From contig JAFUBX010000007.1 of the NCBI GenBank assembly GCA_017459985.1, positions 1 to 56,538 on the forward strand: a stretch of 56,538 nucleotides of DNA. Reading direction: 5' to 3'. Under the pieces are notes generated by a model that was not told the DNA's origin, did no database searches, and saw only the letters and a program-made list of their open reading frames with translations. This DNA is from Parasporobacterium sp. (lineage in GTDB: Bacteria > Bacillota > Clostridia > Lachnospirales > Lachnospiraceae). The position numbers were made by a program, and so were the translations under genes. Of this stretch, positions 9,007-17,115 are shown piece after piece (within the stretch, counting starts at the first letter, position 1; each line of letters opens with the position of its first letter).

Positions 9007-9029
9007 GGGCAGGAGAAGTCCTCCTGCCC
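9007..9029 (-). promoter_or_regulatory. Intercistronic hairpin between TRAP P and QM genes
   Basis: A 9-bp GGGCAGGAG/CTCCTGCCC stem with a 5-nt loop lies between the binding-protein gene and the permease gene. No T-tract follows on the minus strand, so it may stabilise the upstream mRNA or partly attenuate transcription rather than terminate it. Confidence 0.5.
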
Positions 9030-9057
9030 GTTTGTTTTTCTGCTTTTCCCCGGTCGG

Positions 9058-10104
9058 TCAGTCGGCCTGCTCCGCAACCAGCTCACGCATCCGCTCGATC
9101 AGTTTGCTTCCCGGAAGTCCGTTTGCATCCGATGCAGCGGCCCATTCATCAGCGGCTTCATCCACGGCTGCCTGGAACTTCTCGATCTCAGCCTGATCCA
9201 GATTGACGATCTCCATTCCCAGCTGCGGCTCGATCTCTTCCTCGCATTTCGCGATCTGCTCATCATACCACTGGCCGATATTGAATTCTCCGCCGGATCC
9301 GTAATACGTAAAGACTTCCTGTACTTCTTCCGGAAGATCATTCCAGACATCCTCGTTCATAACGATGGATACCATCTGATTGACCACATCCAGATTGGTG
9401 TAACGATACTTGGTGACCTCATTCCAGTGATTGGAGATAATGGATTTGGAAGTACCGCCGGTTCCGTCGATCAGTCCTCTTTCCAGTGCGGAGTACACTT
9501 CATCCGGAAGAGTGGATACCGGTGACCAGTTGAATTTGGCAAAGATCGTTGCGGAGATTTCGCCCAGTCCGGATACCAGCATTCCCATGTTCTGCGCTTC
9601 CTCGAAGGTTGCGAACTGCTTGTTGGAGTTATACTGCTGTCCGCCTTCCACCAGCGTTGCCAGCACGTGGGTTCCCTTGTACTCTTCCTGAATCTCGGGA
9701 AACTCCTGGTATAAGGTTTCATAGATCAGGGACGGATTCTTGATATTGACTCCGTTCCAGGGGTACTGCAGTCCCAGCTCGGTTACGAAGTTGCCCGGCA
9801 TACCGGTCAGGAACAACGTGATATCCGCGGTTCCGTCCTGGGCAGCCTTGAAGGCTTCCACGACAGAGCACAGAGATCCGCCCCAGTAGCATTCAAATTC
9901 CACATTGTATCCTTTTTCTGCGCAGGCCTGGGAGATCATATCCATCCAGGGTTTTGCGAAGATCTCGGAATCCGTCTCATTCTCCATCCAGAACGTTGCA
10001 AAGCTGAGAGTGATATCCTCATCTGCCTTTGCAGTCGTACGGATCATGGTACAAAGACTCAGGATCATAACTGCAGCGATCATAACAGCAACTACTTTTT
10101 TCAT
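9058..10104 (-). CDS. TRAP transporter substrate-binding protein (DctP family)
   Basis: 348 residues with a Sec signal peptide (MKKVVAVMIAAVMILSL, cleavage probably near TAKA-DE) and a DctP/TAXI-type mature domain that should capture a carboxylate outside the membrane. The family GLIDGTGGTSKS region and the DVWNDLPEEVQ segment are recognisable. The ATG follows TTAGGAGGGATTGTC. It precedes the fused QM permease, separated by a hairpin that probably favours high binding-protein expression. The ligand is unknown. Confidence 0.92.
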   Translation of the reverse strand: MKKVVAVMIAAVMILSLCTMIRTTAKADEDITLSFATFWMENETDSEIFAKPWMDMISQACAEKGYNVEFECYWGGSLCSVVEAFKAAQDGTADITLFLTGMPGNFVTELGLQYPWNGVNIKNPSLIYETLYQEFPEIQEEYKGTHVLATLVEGGQQYNSNKQFATFEEAQNMGMLVSGLGEISATIFAKFNWSPVSTLPDEVYSALERGLIDGTGGTSKSIISNHWNEVTKYRYTNLDVVNQMVSIVMNEDVWNDLPEEVQEVFTYYGSGGEFNIGQWYDEQIAKCEEEIEPQLGMEIVNLDQAEIEKFQAAVDEAADEWAAASDANGLPGSKLIERMRELVAEQAD

Positions 10105-10129
10105 GACAATCCCTCCTAAATAATGATAT

Positions 10130-11107
10130 TTATCGCAAACGGCTGTAAAATTCCCTGCCGTATCTGCGCGCTTCCTCCATACTTCGCTTCTGGTTCTCCG
10201 GAAGCAGTTTGTTGCTGACGCGGGATTCGATGATCACATTCTGATACGGGGCAAAGATATCTATAGCCCGGTGAACATCGGAAAGGATCTGCTCCGGTGC
10301 CGCGTCAAAATAATTGGCGTAATGAGACAGGTTCACGTTAAAGCTCACCTGGTCTGCATACTGTTTTTCGATCATTTCCCAGTCATTCATATACTGGACG
10401 GGGTTGATCATATCCACCCCGTTTTCGATCAGACAGGGAATGAACTCCTGCATATGGCCGCAGCTGTGATGGGTATACAGCACGCCCTTTTGGTGGACGG
10501 CTGCCACCATGCGTTTGTGGGCCGGCTGGATCAGCTCCCGGTAACTGCCCACAGAGATCAGCGGACCATGGGCGCTTCCAAGATCATCATGACAGATCAT
10601 TTCATCCGGGTGATACGCATCGATCAGTCTGCCGAACAGATCGATCTTCCAGTCGGCGATGGTATCAATGAGGGCCTGATACTCCTCCGGTTCCGTCAGC
10701 ATGGAGGCAAATGCCTCCTCAAATCCCATCAGGGCGCTGATCCGCTCAAAAGGTCCCTTCTCACAGAACAGGCGCAGGATCTTTCCCTCCCGGTCCGCAT
10801 GCTCCAGATCTTTTTCGGCGCAGGCCTGAAAATCAATGGCATCCAGATCCGGGAACTTCACGACTTCCCGCCACATGGTGATATCCTCCAGCAGATATTT
10901 CTGCCGGATATCCGGCGCATGGCCGAAGCAGGTGGGATCCCAGCACCAGCGGCATCCGAACCAGTCAGCTCCGTCCTTTCCGAATTCCGCCTGCTCCTTC
11001 ATGGCGCTGGGCATCACGACCTGATAGCAGTCCTCCGCCAACGGGACCCAGGCAAGGTCTTTGGATCTTCGATATGCCCGGAGCGCGTTTTCCCTTTCTG
11101 TCAACAT
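10130..11107 (-). CDS. Uroporphyrinogen decarboxylase superfamily protein
   Basis: 325 residues from the ATG at 11107, chosen because AAGGAG lies 8 bp upstream; an in-frame ATG nine codons earlier has no such site. The N-terminal block is LTERENALRAYRRSKDLAW, GFEEAF lies near 128-133, and the putative metal motif is H213-H214-S215-C216-G, differing from the HCCG seen in the paralogs. This divergence suggests a different metal site or substrate. It sits in train A between the PhlG-like gene and the second TRAP system. Confidence 0.85.
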   Translation of the reverse strand: MLTERENALRAYRRSKDLAWVPLAEDCYQVVMPSAMKEQAEFGKDGADWFGCRWCWDPTCFGHAPDIRQKYLLEDITMWREVVKFPDLDAIDFQACAEKDLEHADREGKILRLFCEKGPFERISALMGFEEAFASMLTEPEEYQALIDTIADWKIDLFGRLIDAYHPDEMICHDDLGSAHGPLISVGSYRELIQPAHKRMVAAVHQKGVLYTHHSCGHMQEFIPCLIENGVDMINPVQYMNDWEMIEKQYADQVSFNVNLSHYANYFDAAPEQILSDVHRAIDIFAPYQNVIIESRVSNKLLPENQKRSMEEARRYGREFYSRLR

Positions 11108-11143
11108 CTCGGTCTCCTTGTACATTCCCTGCACGCTTTATGC

Positions 11144-11968
11144 TTACTGATTCGGCCGGGCATTCCAGAAATCCCGGATATTCCGGGCGTTGGTGGCGTA
11201 TTCCGTAAAGCAGTGACGGGCCATGCCCCTGGCAACATCCTCCCGGACTGCGCCGAAGAAGGGCAGGGAGATATCACTCTTTCCGGTCTCCCGGTTGATG
11301 TTGAGTCCCATCCAGAACCGGGAGCAGATAAATTTTCCTTTTCCCATTTTCCGGTAAAAATGAAGCAGCGTCACATCCAGATGTTCCTTTCCTTCCCGGT
11401 CTGTGATCTTCATGATCTGGGAATTACCTCCCCGGATATTCAGGAAATTGGGGTCCACTTCCTTCACATTTTCCGGAAATCCCATTTTGGTCCATTCCGG
11501 TGCCCGGCTGACCCGCAGGATCTCCGGTTCTCTTCCCACTGCCTCAATGGCGGCATTTGCATAGTGTCTCACATGCTGTCCCGGATACCAGGCCTTATAG
11601 AACATATCGCCGTCATTCGGCGTGTTGTCGTCAAAATATGCCTCCATCTCATCGGTAATATCGGACATATCGCACCAGGTGGCTCCGAATCCGATTCCGT
11701 TGGGAAGAATGCAGTAACCCCCCAGGAACAGATCCACATTGGGACCCATCATATGCATGGCCATATCCTCCGGCATGAACGCCCGGGAGGGATCCATGGG
11801 TTTCAAAAGCGCGGCTTCCTGCTCCGGCCGGAGCTCAACAGGGCCCTTCTTCCAGATCTCATAGGCGTAGGACTTCTTCTCTTCCTCTGTGGGTTCCGTC
11901 GTCAGGGACAGATAATCGGACTCCGGAACATCGTCGATACTCACTGTAAATCGTTCAATAATCTTCAT
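11144..11968 (-). CDS. DAPG/phloretin hydrolase-like protein (PhlG family)
   Basis: 274 residues. Motifs recalled for zinc-dependent C-C hydrolases that cleave acylphloroglucinols (PhlG, phloretin hydrolase) can be matched by eye: a YKAWYPGQH segment (H132), LLHFYR (H203) leading into SRFWMG, and the C-terminal H252-x3-E256 pair. An expected His/Trp position before YKAW appears to be replaced by acidic residues (near 113-114). It would cleave an aryl ketone or related C-C bond in the cytosol. It follows TRAP permease 1 by 77 bp with an intervening hairpin. The assignment rests on remembered family motifs, not an alignment. Confidence 0.6.
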   Translation of the reverse strand: MKIIERFTVSIDDVPESDYLSLTTEPTEEEKKSYAYEIWKKGPVELRPEQEAALLKPMDPSRAFMPEDMAMHMMGPNVDLFLGGYCILPNGIGFGATWCDMSDITDEMEAYFDDNTPNDGDMFYKAWYPGQHVRHYANAAIEAVGREPEILRVSRAPEWTKMGFPENVKEVDPNFLNIRGGNSQIMKITDREGKEHLDVTLLHFYRKMGKGKFICSRFWMGLNINRETGKSDISLPFFGAVREDVARGMARHCFTEYATNARNIRDFWNARPNQ

Positions 11969-12006
11969 GTACTTGCAGCTCCTTTATACTGCTGTGATTG
12001 CAAACA

Positions 12007-12026
12007 GCGGGCCCTTCGCGGCCCGC
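12007..12026 (-). promoter_or_regulatory. Intercistronic GC hairpin
   Basis: A perfect 7-bp GCGGGCC/GGCCCGC stem with a 6-nt loop between the DctM stop and the PhlG-like gene. There is no T-run on the minus strand, so it is more likely an mRNA-processing or stability element than a terminator. Confidence 0.5.
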
Positions 12027-12045
12027 CGTTCCATCTGATTCTTTA

Positions 12046-13347
12046 TTATTTCATGAGACTCGGAAGCCATGTGGACAGGGCCGGGATGTACATGACCAGA
12101 ACAGTGGCCGCAAAGGTTGCGATCACGTAGGGCCATACACCGGACATCAGTTCCGACAGCTTGCAGTCTTTGATCCTCGCCGCGATAACGAACAGGCAGA
12201 TGCCCACCGGCGGTGTGATGGATCCCAGAGCCACGGTCATGGTGGAGAGAATACCGAACCATACTAGGTCGAATCCCAGGGCTGAAACAGCTGGTGCGAA
12301 TAACGGGATGGTCAGCATCATGATGACCGGGGTATCAATAAAGCATCCCAGGATCAGGTACAGGATGACGATGCACCAGATGATGACCATCGGAGGAACG
12401 TCCAGTCCTGTGATGAAAGCAGCCAGCTTGGCGGGAAGCCGGGTCATTCCCAGGAAGGAGTTGAAGACCTGGATTCCGACGAAAATGAAGAACAGTCCGG
12501 ATGCCACCGTTGCACAGTTTTTAACTGTACGGAGCATCTGCTTCACATTCAGTCTCCGCTTGATAAATGTGATGATCATGGCAACCAGCACGGCCAGACC
12601 TGCAGCTTCATTGACTGTGGTGATTCCGCCCCAGATGAAGACCATGATAACGATGATCAGCACCAGGATCGGCCATGCTTGGGAAAGGGAATGGAGTTTC
12701 TCTTTCCGGGAGGTCTTGTCAGCCAGCGGAGCCAGCTTCGGATTGATCCGGCAGCGGACATAGGTGGTCAGGCACAAAATGATAGTCAGCATGATGCCCG
12801 GGATCCAGCCTGCCATAAACAGCTTGCTGATGGAGGTCTCGGCCAGGATACCATAGGTGATCAACGGAGTGCTGGGTGGGATCAGGATGGCCAGAGGACC
12901 TGCAGCTGCGATGGAGCAAAGGCCCAGACGGCGGTCATAATGATACCGTTTCATTTCCGGCCATGCGATCTGGCTCATCACGGCTGCAGTGGCCTGGCCG
13001 GAACCGCAGATAGCGCCGAAAATGGCTGATGCCACGGTGCTGGTGATCGCCAGTCCGCCGTGCATTCTGCCAAGGAAATTCCGGGCAGCCCCGTACGCAT
13101 CCGTCGTCAGCCTTCCGTCCACAGAGATATCACCCATTAACATAAACATCGGGATTACCGATAAGGAATAGGTCATAGCAGTTGTAACCGGAATCGTCTG
13201 CAGGAAAGTTAAAGCTCCGTTAAATCCCAGCATCAGCCACAATCCGATAAACCCGGTAACGATAAAGGAAAAAGCAAGGTTAAAGTTGGCAAACATTAAC
13301 ACCAGCATAATTCCGAGGCCGATAAGGCCTGCTGTTGTACCTGACAT
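12046..13347 (-). CDS. TRAP transporter large permease (DctM family)
   Basis: 433 residues, the usual length for the large TRAP membrane subunit, with about twelve hydrophobic segments. Family segments include GSGQATAAVMSQ, LIPPSTPLITYG and LGSITPPVGICLF. The ATG directly follows the TAA of the DctQ gene with no gap, implying translational coupling. With its neighbours it forms the first TRAP system of train A. Confidence 0.94.
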   Translation of the reverse strand: MSGTTAGLIGLGIMLVLMFANFNLAFSFIVTGFIGLWLMLGFNGALTFLQTIPVTTAMTYSLSVIPMFMLMGDISVDGRLTTDAYGAARNFLGRMHGGLAITSTVASAIFGAICGSGQATAAVMSQIAWPEMKRYHYDRRLGLCSIAAAGPLAILIPPSTPLITYGILAETSISKLFMAGWIPGIMLTIILCLTTYVRCRINPKLAPLADKTSRKEKLHSLSQAWPILVLIIVIMVFIWGGITTVNEAAGLAVLVAMIITFIKRRLNVKQMLRTVKNCATVASGLFFIFVGIQVFNSFLGMTRLPAKLAAFITGLDVPPMVIIWCIVILYLILGCFIDTPVIMMLTIPLFAPAVSALGFDLVWFGILSTMTVALGSITPPVGICLFVIAARIKDCKLSELMSGVWPYVIATFAATVLVMYIPALSTWLPSLMK

Positions 13348-13893
13348 TTAATTCACCTCGCTTTCTGCCTGTTCCGGCATCTTGTTTTCTTCCGTCGGAT
13401 GCACTGCTTCCATAATCTGATCAATTCCTTTCATGAGGAGTTCGATCGTAATCAACACATAGCAGATGATGACCAGAAGATAAATATAGGCTTCCGGGAT
13501 CCGCAATATCGTGGTTGCATACCGCTTCAGATTGGATATTTTAGTGGAGAGCGAAATCGTAAGCTCATACATAACAAAGGAAGCGATAATCGCACAGGCA
13601 AAATTGCCGATGGCGTTCATGATATTCCTCGGGCGGGGTTTCAGCTTCTCGGCAATGACCGGAACGCTGGTCATGGTTCCCTTCCGTATCGCCAGACTCA
13701 AGGCGGCATATACAAAGACCGCCAGCGAAACCTGCACAATTTCCTCTGCACCGGTCCAGGGACTCTTCAGGACATAACGCATAAACACGTTGATGCCGCT
13801 GACCAGAGACATGGCAATCATAGCCGCTGCAGATACCCAGCATAAAGCATTACTGATATGGCCAATGATGGCATGTATTTTTTTATAAACCAT
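13348..13893 (-). CDS. TRAP transporter small permease (DctQ family)
   Basis: 181 residues with four predicted membrane helices and the family motifs VFMRYVLKSPWTGAEEI near the second helix. It is the small membrane subunit that docks with DctM. GAGGTGAAATA precedes the ATG. A strong hairpin lies between it and the upstream binding-protein gene. Confidence 0.93.
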   Translation of the reverse strand: MVYKKIHAIIGHISNALCWVSAAAMIAMSLVSGINVFMRYVLKSPWTGAEEIVQVSLAVFVYAALSLAIRKGTMTSVPVIAEKLKPRPRNIMNAIGNFACAIIASFVMYELTISLSTKISNLKRYATTILRIPEAYIYLLVIICYVLITIELLMKGIDQIMEAVHPTEENKMPEQAESEVN

Positions 13894-13907
13894 TATTTCA
13901 CCTCATA

Positions 13908-13952
13908 AAAATTCCTGCTGCCTTGTCAGAAACAAAAGACAGCAGGAATTTT
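13908..13952 (-). terminator. Terminator-like hairpin between TRAP P and Q genes
   Basis: A perfect 13-bp stem (AAAATTCCTGCTG with CAGCAGGAATTTT), immediately followed by T residues in the minus-strand transcript and then the ribosome binding site of DctQ. Partial termination here would leave the binding protein in excess over the membrane subunits. Confidence 0.7.
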
Positions 13953-13961
13953 AATCACAAG

Positions 13962-14963
13962 TTATCGGCCGATTACTTCGTCTGTGATGGCAAAGATTGC
14001 TTCTGCATCATATCCCTGCTGGTCAAGGCTTGCCTTTTCAGCTTCTACAAGTGTATCGGTAGCTGCCTGCAGATCTGCTACGAACTCGTCGGAAGGAGTG
14101 TATCTTTCCAGTCCTGCTGCTTCCATAGCGTCCCAGTACTCCAGCAGCTGTTCTTCCTGAATCTCCAGGAAATGCTGCTGCATGGTCTTTCCGACTTCCT
14201 TCACTGCTTCCTGCAGTTCCGGTGACAGGCTGTCATAGACGTTCTTGTTCATAACCCAAAGAGCCGGTCCATTGAATACGGAAAGATCCAGGGTGTATTT
14301 CAGGCATTCTTCCATGTGGTTCGGGTACATCATGATCGGAGAGGTCATAACGCCGTCGATGGTTCCTTTTTCCAGAGCCGGTACAACCTCTGCGAATCCC
14401 ATGGTAACCACGTTTGCGCCAAACTCCTGAAGCATCTGTACGGAGATTCCGGATACGGCACGGATATTCATACCATTAAAATCAGCAAGGGATTCCACCT
14501 TCTTCGATGCAAAGGAAAGCATCTGGGGATCTGTTGCCATATAGCACAGTGGTTCAAATCCATCGTGGGTCTCTTCCAGTAATCCGGCTTCATCCAGTGC
14601 TTCCATACAGGCGATGACATTATCAATATTGCCTGTATAGAACGGGATCTGCAGAAGATCCAGTACCGGGAAGAAAGCAGGAGTCTGTGCCGGAGAGTTC
14701 ATGTACATGGCGACAGCACCATTCTGAACCATACGAAGGGCATCCTCAGAAGTTCCAAGACTGGTCATATCCACCAGTTCCACTTCGATCTGACCGTTGG
14801 TGGCTTCCTTCATAACATCCGGAAGAATGTCAAACTGTGCCATATTTGCGGTGGCAATTGCCAGCTGCATATGGATCACATCGCCGCCCTCACCGGCCAT
14901 TGCGAATCCTGCAAAGCTGACGGTCATGACAGCTGCGATCAACAATGCTACTAATTTTTTCAT
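13962..14963 (-). CDS. TRAP transporter substrate-binding protein (DctP family)
   Basis: 333 residues with a signal peptide (MKKLVALLIAAVMTVSFAG, probable cleavage after AMA) and a DctP-type domain containing VVPALEKGTIDGVMTSP. It is the first gene of train A, with a strong AAGGAGG ribosome binding site 8 bp from the ATG. Its promoter region carries the palindrome that also heads train B. The ligand is unknown but is probably a carboxylate processed by the downstream enzymes. Confidence 0.93.
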   Translation of the reverse strand: MKKLVALLIAAVMTVSFAGFAMAGEGGDVIHMQLAIATANMAQFDILPDVMKEATNGQIEVELVDMTSLGTSEDALRMVQNGAVAMYMNSPAQTPAFFPVLDLLQIPFYTGNIDNVIACMEALDEAGLLEETHDGFEPLCYMATDPQMLSFASKKVESLADFNGMNIRAVSGISVQMLQEFGANVVTMGFAEVVPALEKGTIDGVMTSPIMMYPNHMEECLKYTLDLSVFNGPALWVMNKNVYDSLSPELQEAVKEVGKTMQQHFLEIQEEQLLEYWDAMEAAGLERYTPSDEFVADLQAATDTLVEAEKASLDQQGYDAEAIFAITDEVIGR

Positions 14964-15026
14964 TTTGCAAAACCTCCTTAAATAAGATAGTTATTAATAA
15001 TACTTTACCTTATGCGTTGTCAGTCT

Positions 15027-15066
15027 ATCATATCCCGTGGAATGTCCGTCCCACCCATAAGGGTAG
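15027..15066 (-). promoter_or_regulatory. Promoter and shared operator of train A
   Basis: On the minus strand a -10 TATGAT (15027-15032) lies downstream of the palindrome ACCC-N4-GGGT (15053-15064), which occupies the -35 position where no good -35 hexamer is visible. That is the layout of an activator-dependent promoter. The flanking 17 bases match the site at 32787-32803 at 16 positions. Confidence 0.6.
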
Positions 15067-15068
15067 TT

Positions 15069-15834
15069 TCAGTCACAATCCCGGAATGCGATCCGGCTGT
15101 ATTTATAAACGCCCGCCACGAAACGGGGATCCGCAGGTTTTCCGGTTCCCAGGTCCAGCATCCGCAGCGCCACATGGCAGTCCTTAAATTCCTCCACCCA
15201 GTTCCGGGCTGCGGTATCGATTTCCTCCTCCGTCACATCCGGTCCGAAGGACGGAGCGGAGACGCAGAAAACGAAATTTTCATCCTTATACTGATGGGCG
15301 TAGGCCGCAAAGTCATTGGTGGTTTCCTGTCCTCCCCACATGTCCGCTCCCATCTCGATAAAGACCGGGATCAGCTGGCTGCAGTCGCCGCAGCAGTGGA
15401 TCTCATAGGAAAGGCCTCTGGCATGGCAATGGTCAATGATCCGTCTGGTATAAGGAACCAGCATTTCTCTGGCAGTACCCGGAGAGAAGAAGGGGCCTCT
15501 CTGATGTGCCCAGTCATCATGGATCAGAACTCCGTCCAGCTCCGGCAGCAGATCCGCCACCCGGTCAATGTAGGAAATCAGAAAATCCGCATACCAGTCG
15601 AAAAAGTCCCGGACGCCTTCCTCCTGTTCCTCGTCGATCAGAGCGACGCAGGCCTCCTCCACATCCATCAGGGCCATCAGCCGTTCCCAGAAGGAGTTTG
15701 AAATTTTCCTTTGGTGTGATCGGAGTATTGCGCACCGGATCATAGATCTTCTCACTGTCAAATTTGGAGGATGGCACAACCAGGTGCCGCTTCCCGGTCT
15801 CTTCCAGCTCCTTCGGATCAAACGCTGGTCTCAT
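15069..15834 (-). pseudogene. Broken URO-D superfamily gene (internal deletion plus frameshift)
   Basis: The N-terminus begins at the ATG 15834 with a good AAGGAGAACCAAG site and reads through TPKENFKLLLG, the usual start of the barrel. The next codons are nonsense, and the family sequence resumes in another frame at WERLMALMDVEEA, continuing through IHCCGDC to the end at 15069. Roughly 100-120 expected residues are missing between these points, near 15685-15700. The junction TTCTGGGAA fits both sides, suggesting a deletion at a short repeat. The intact form would have been a fourth URO-D paralog. It is the last member of train B. Confidence 0.75.
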
Positions 15835-15870
15835 CTTGGTTCTCCTTATTTCCTGCCTGATACCAGGTTA

Positions 15871-16085
15871 CCGCAATGCTTGATGTTTTTGGCAAGGGCT
15901 GACGAAAAATTGCAGCAATGCGTGAGATTTTCGGCAGACGCTCCTCAAAGACTACGATTTTGCCGAAAAAATGCAGCAATGCGTGAGTTTTTCGGCAGAA
16001 ATGACTCTGGAAGCTCTATTGCCGAAAAATTGCAGCATTGCGTGAGATTTTCGGCAGCACTTGACGAAAAATTGCAGCATTGCGG
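15871..16085. repeat. Palindromic repeat array, reverse orientation (about 60-bp period)
   Basis: Three clear 37-bp units at 15901-15937, 15962-15998 and 16021-16057, plus degenerate partial units at about 15871-15893 and 16062-16085. Each unit is bounded by GCCGAAAA and TTTTCGGC and contains TTGCAGCAATGCGTGAG or a near copy. Separators are 22-24 bp. It is the reverse complement of the array at 46130-46507. It fills the gap 15835-16161, which has no gene. Confidence 0.85.
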
Positions 16086-16161
16086 TGACTTGCCATTGCG
16101 GCTTGCCTCCTGCATTACTATTCCACCGGAATGCCATGCATTATTCAACGCGCGGAGGCCG

Positions 16162-17115
16162 CTACTCGATATGGGCCACCTGACAGGGCTCCACCAGGAT
16201 GGGGTCCATGCCGATCCGGCGGTTGTGGTTCAGTGCACGGATCTTTTCATAGTCTTCCTCTTCCAGTACAAAATCGAAGATTCGGATGTTCTCCCGGATC
16301 CGGGAAGGGGTTTTGGACTTGGGTACTGCGGAAATTCCGGACTGGATCTCCCAGCGCAGAATGATCTGGGCCGGGGAGCGATGATATTTTTCTGCAACCT
16401 GACCGATAACCGGATCTTCCATCAGCACCTCCTCCGGCGGATCAAATCCTTCCACATCCTTCGGGCCGCCCAGGGGAAAGAACGCCTGTGGCTGAATCCC
16501 TTTCGCCCGGCAGTAAAACCTCAGAGCCTCTTCTGTAATATAGGGGTTACACTCAAACTGATTGACCGCAGGCGCCACCTTGCAGTTTGCGAAAATCTGT
16601 TCCAGACAGTAGACGTCAAAATTGGAGACGCCTAGAACCCGCACGAGTCCCTCTTCATACAGCCGTTCCATGGCTTTCCAGGATTCCAGGAATTTCCCGT
16701 CCCGGGGACAGGGAAAATGGATCATCAGCATATCCAGATAATCGATGCCCATCGATTCGGTAATATAATCAAATTCCCGGAGGGTATCCTCGTAGGCATG
16801 CATTTTGTTGCGGATCTTGGAGGTGAGGAACAGTTCCTTCCGGGGAACTTTGCATTCCCGGATCACCTCCCGGATCTCATCGCCGTTCCGGTAATTGGCA
16901 GCACCGTCAAAAAGACGGTATCCGCAGTCCACTGCCGTTTCAAATGCGGTCACAAGCTCTTCCCCGGCAAGACCGTGAAGCCCCAGTCCCAGAAGGGGCA
17001 TCGAAACTCCGTTATTCAGTATGACATTCTGGGGCTTTGCAGTCCCGACAGCTGCAGACAAAATTGCAGGCGGAGTTTCCCCCGCCTGCGCTGCATTGTA
17101 ATTATTCTGCTTCAT
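16162..17115 (-). CDS. Aldo/keto reductase
   Basis: 317 residues if started at the ATG 17115. This is an NAD(P)H-dependent cytosolic reductase of the AKR superfamily: NNGVSMPLLGLG strand, FDGAANY (catalytic Asp and Tyr), LTSKI (Lys), MLMIHFP (His), and a C-terminal AVPKSKTPSRIREN cofactor motif. The start is uncertain: the first 30 codons overlap the ABC binding-protein stop by 14 bp and run through a hairpin, and AKRs usually begin close to QNVILNNG. A TTG downstream of the hairpin is an alternative. The substrate is probably a carbonyl intermediate of the locus. Confidence 0.88.
   Translation of the reverse strand: MKQNNYNAAQAGETPPAILSAAVGTAKPQNVILNNGVSMPLLGLGLHGLAGEELVTAFETAVDCGYRLFDGAANYRNGDEIREVIRECKVPRKELFLTSKIRNKMHAYEDTLREFDYITESMGIDYLDMLMIHFPCPRDGKFLESWKAMERLYEEGLVRVLGVSNFDVYCLEQIFANCKVAPAVNQFECNPYITEEALRFYCRAKGIQPQAFFPLGGPKDVEGFDPPEEVLMEDPVIGQVAEKYHRSPAQIILRWEIQSGISAVPKSKTPSRIRENIRIFDFVLEEEDYEKIRALNHNRRIGMDPILVEPCQVAHIE
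17066..17089 (-). terminator. Hairpin after ABC binding-protein gene
   Basis: An 8-bp stem GCAGGCGG/CCGCCTGC, followed on the minus strand by AATTTTG, only 13 bp after the stop of the binding-protein gene. It would partly terminate the ABC transcript and lies inside the proposed 5' end of the reductase gene. Confidence 0.45.

Noticed and set aside
10271-12130. 619-codon plus-strand ORF
   Set aside because: Antisense shadow of the URO-D and PhlG-like genes; no recognisable domain.
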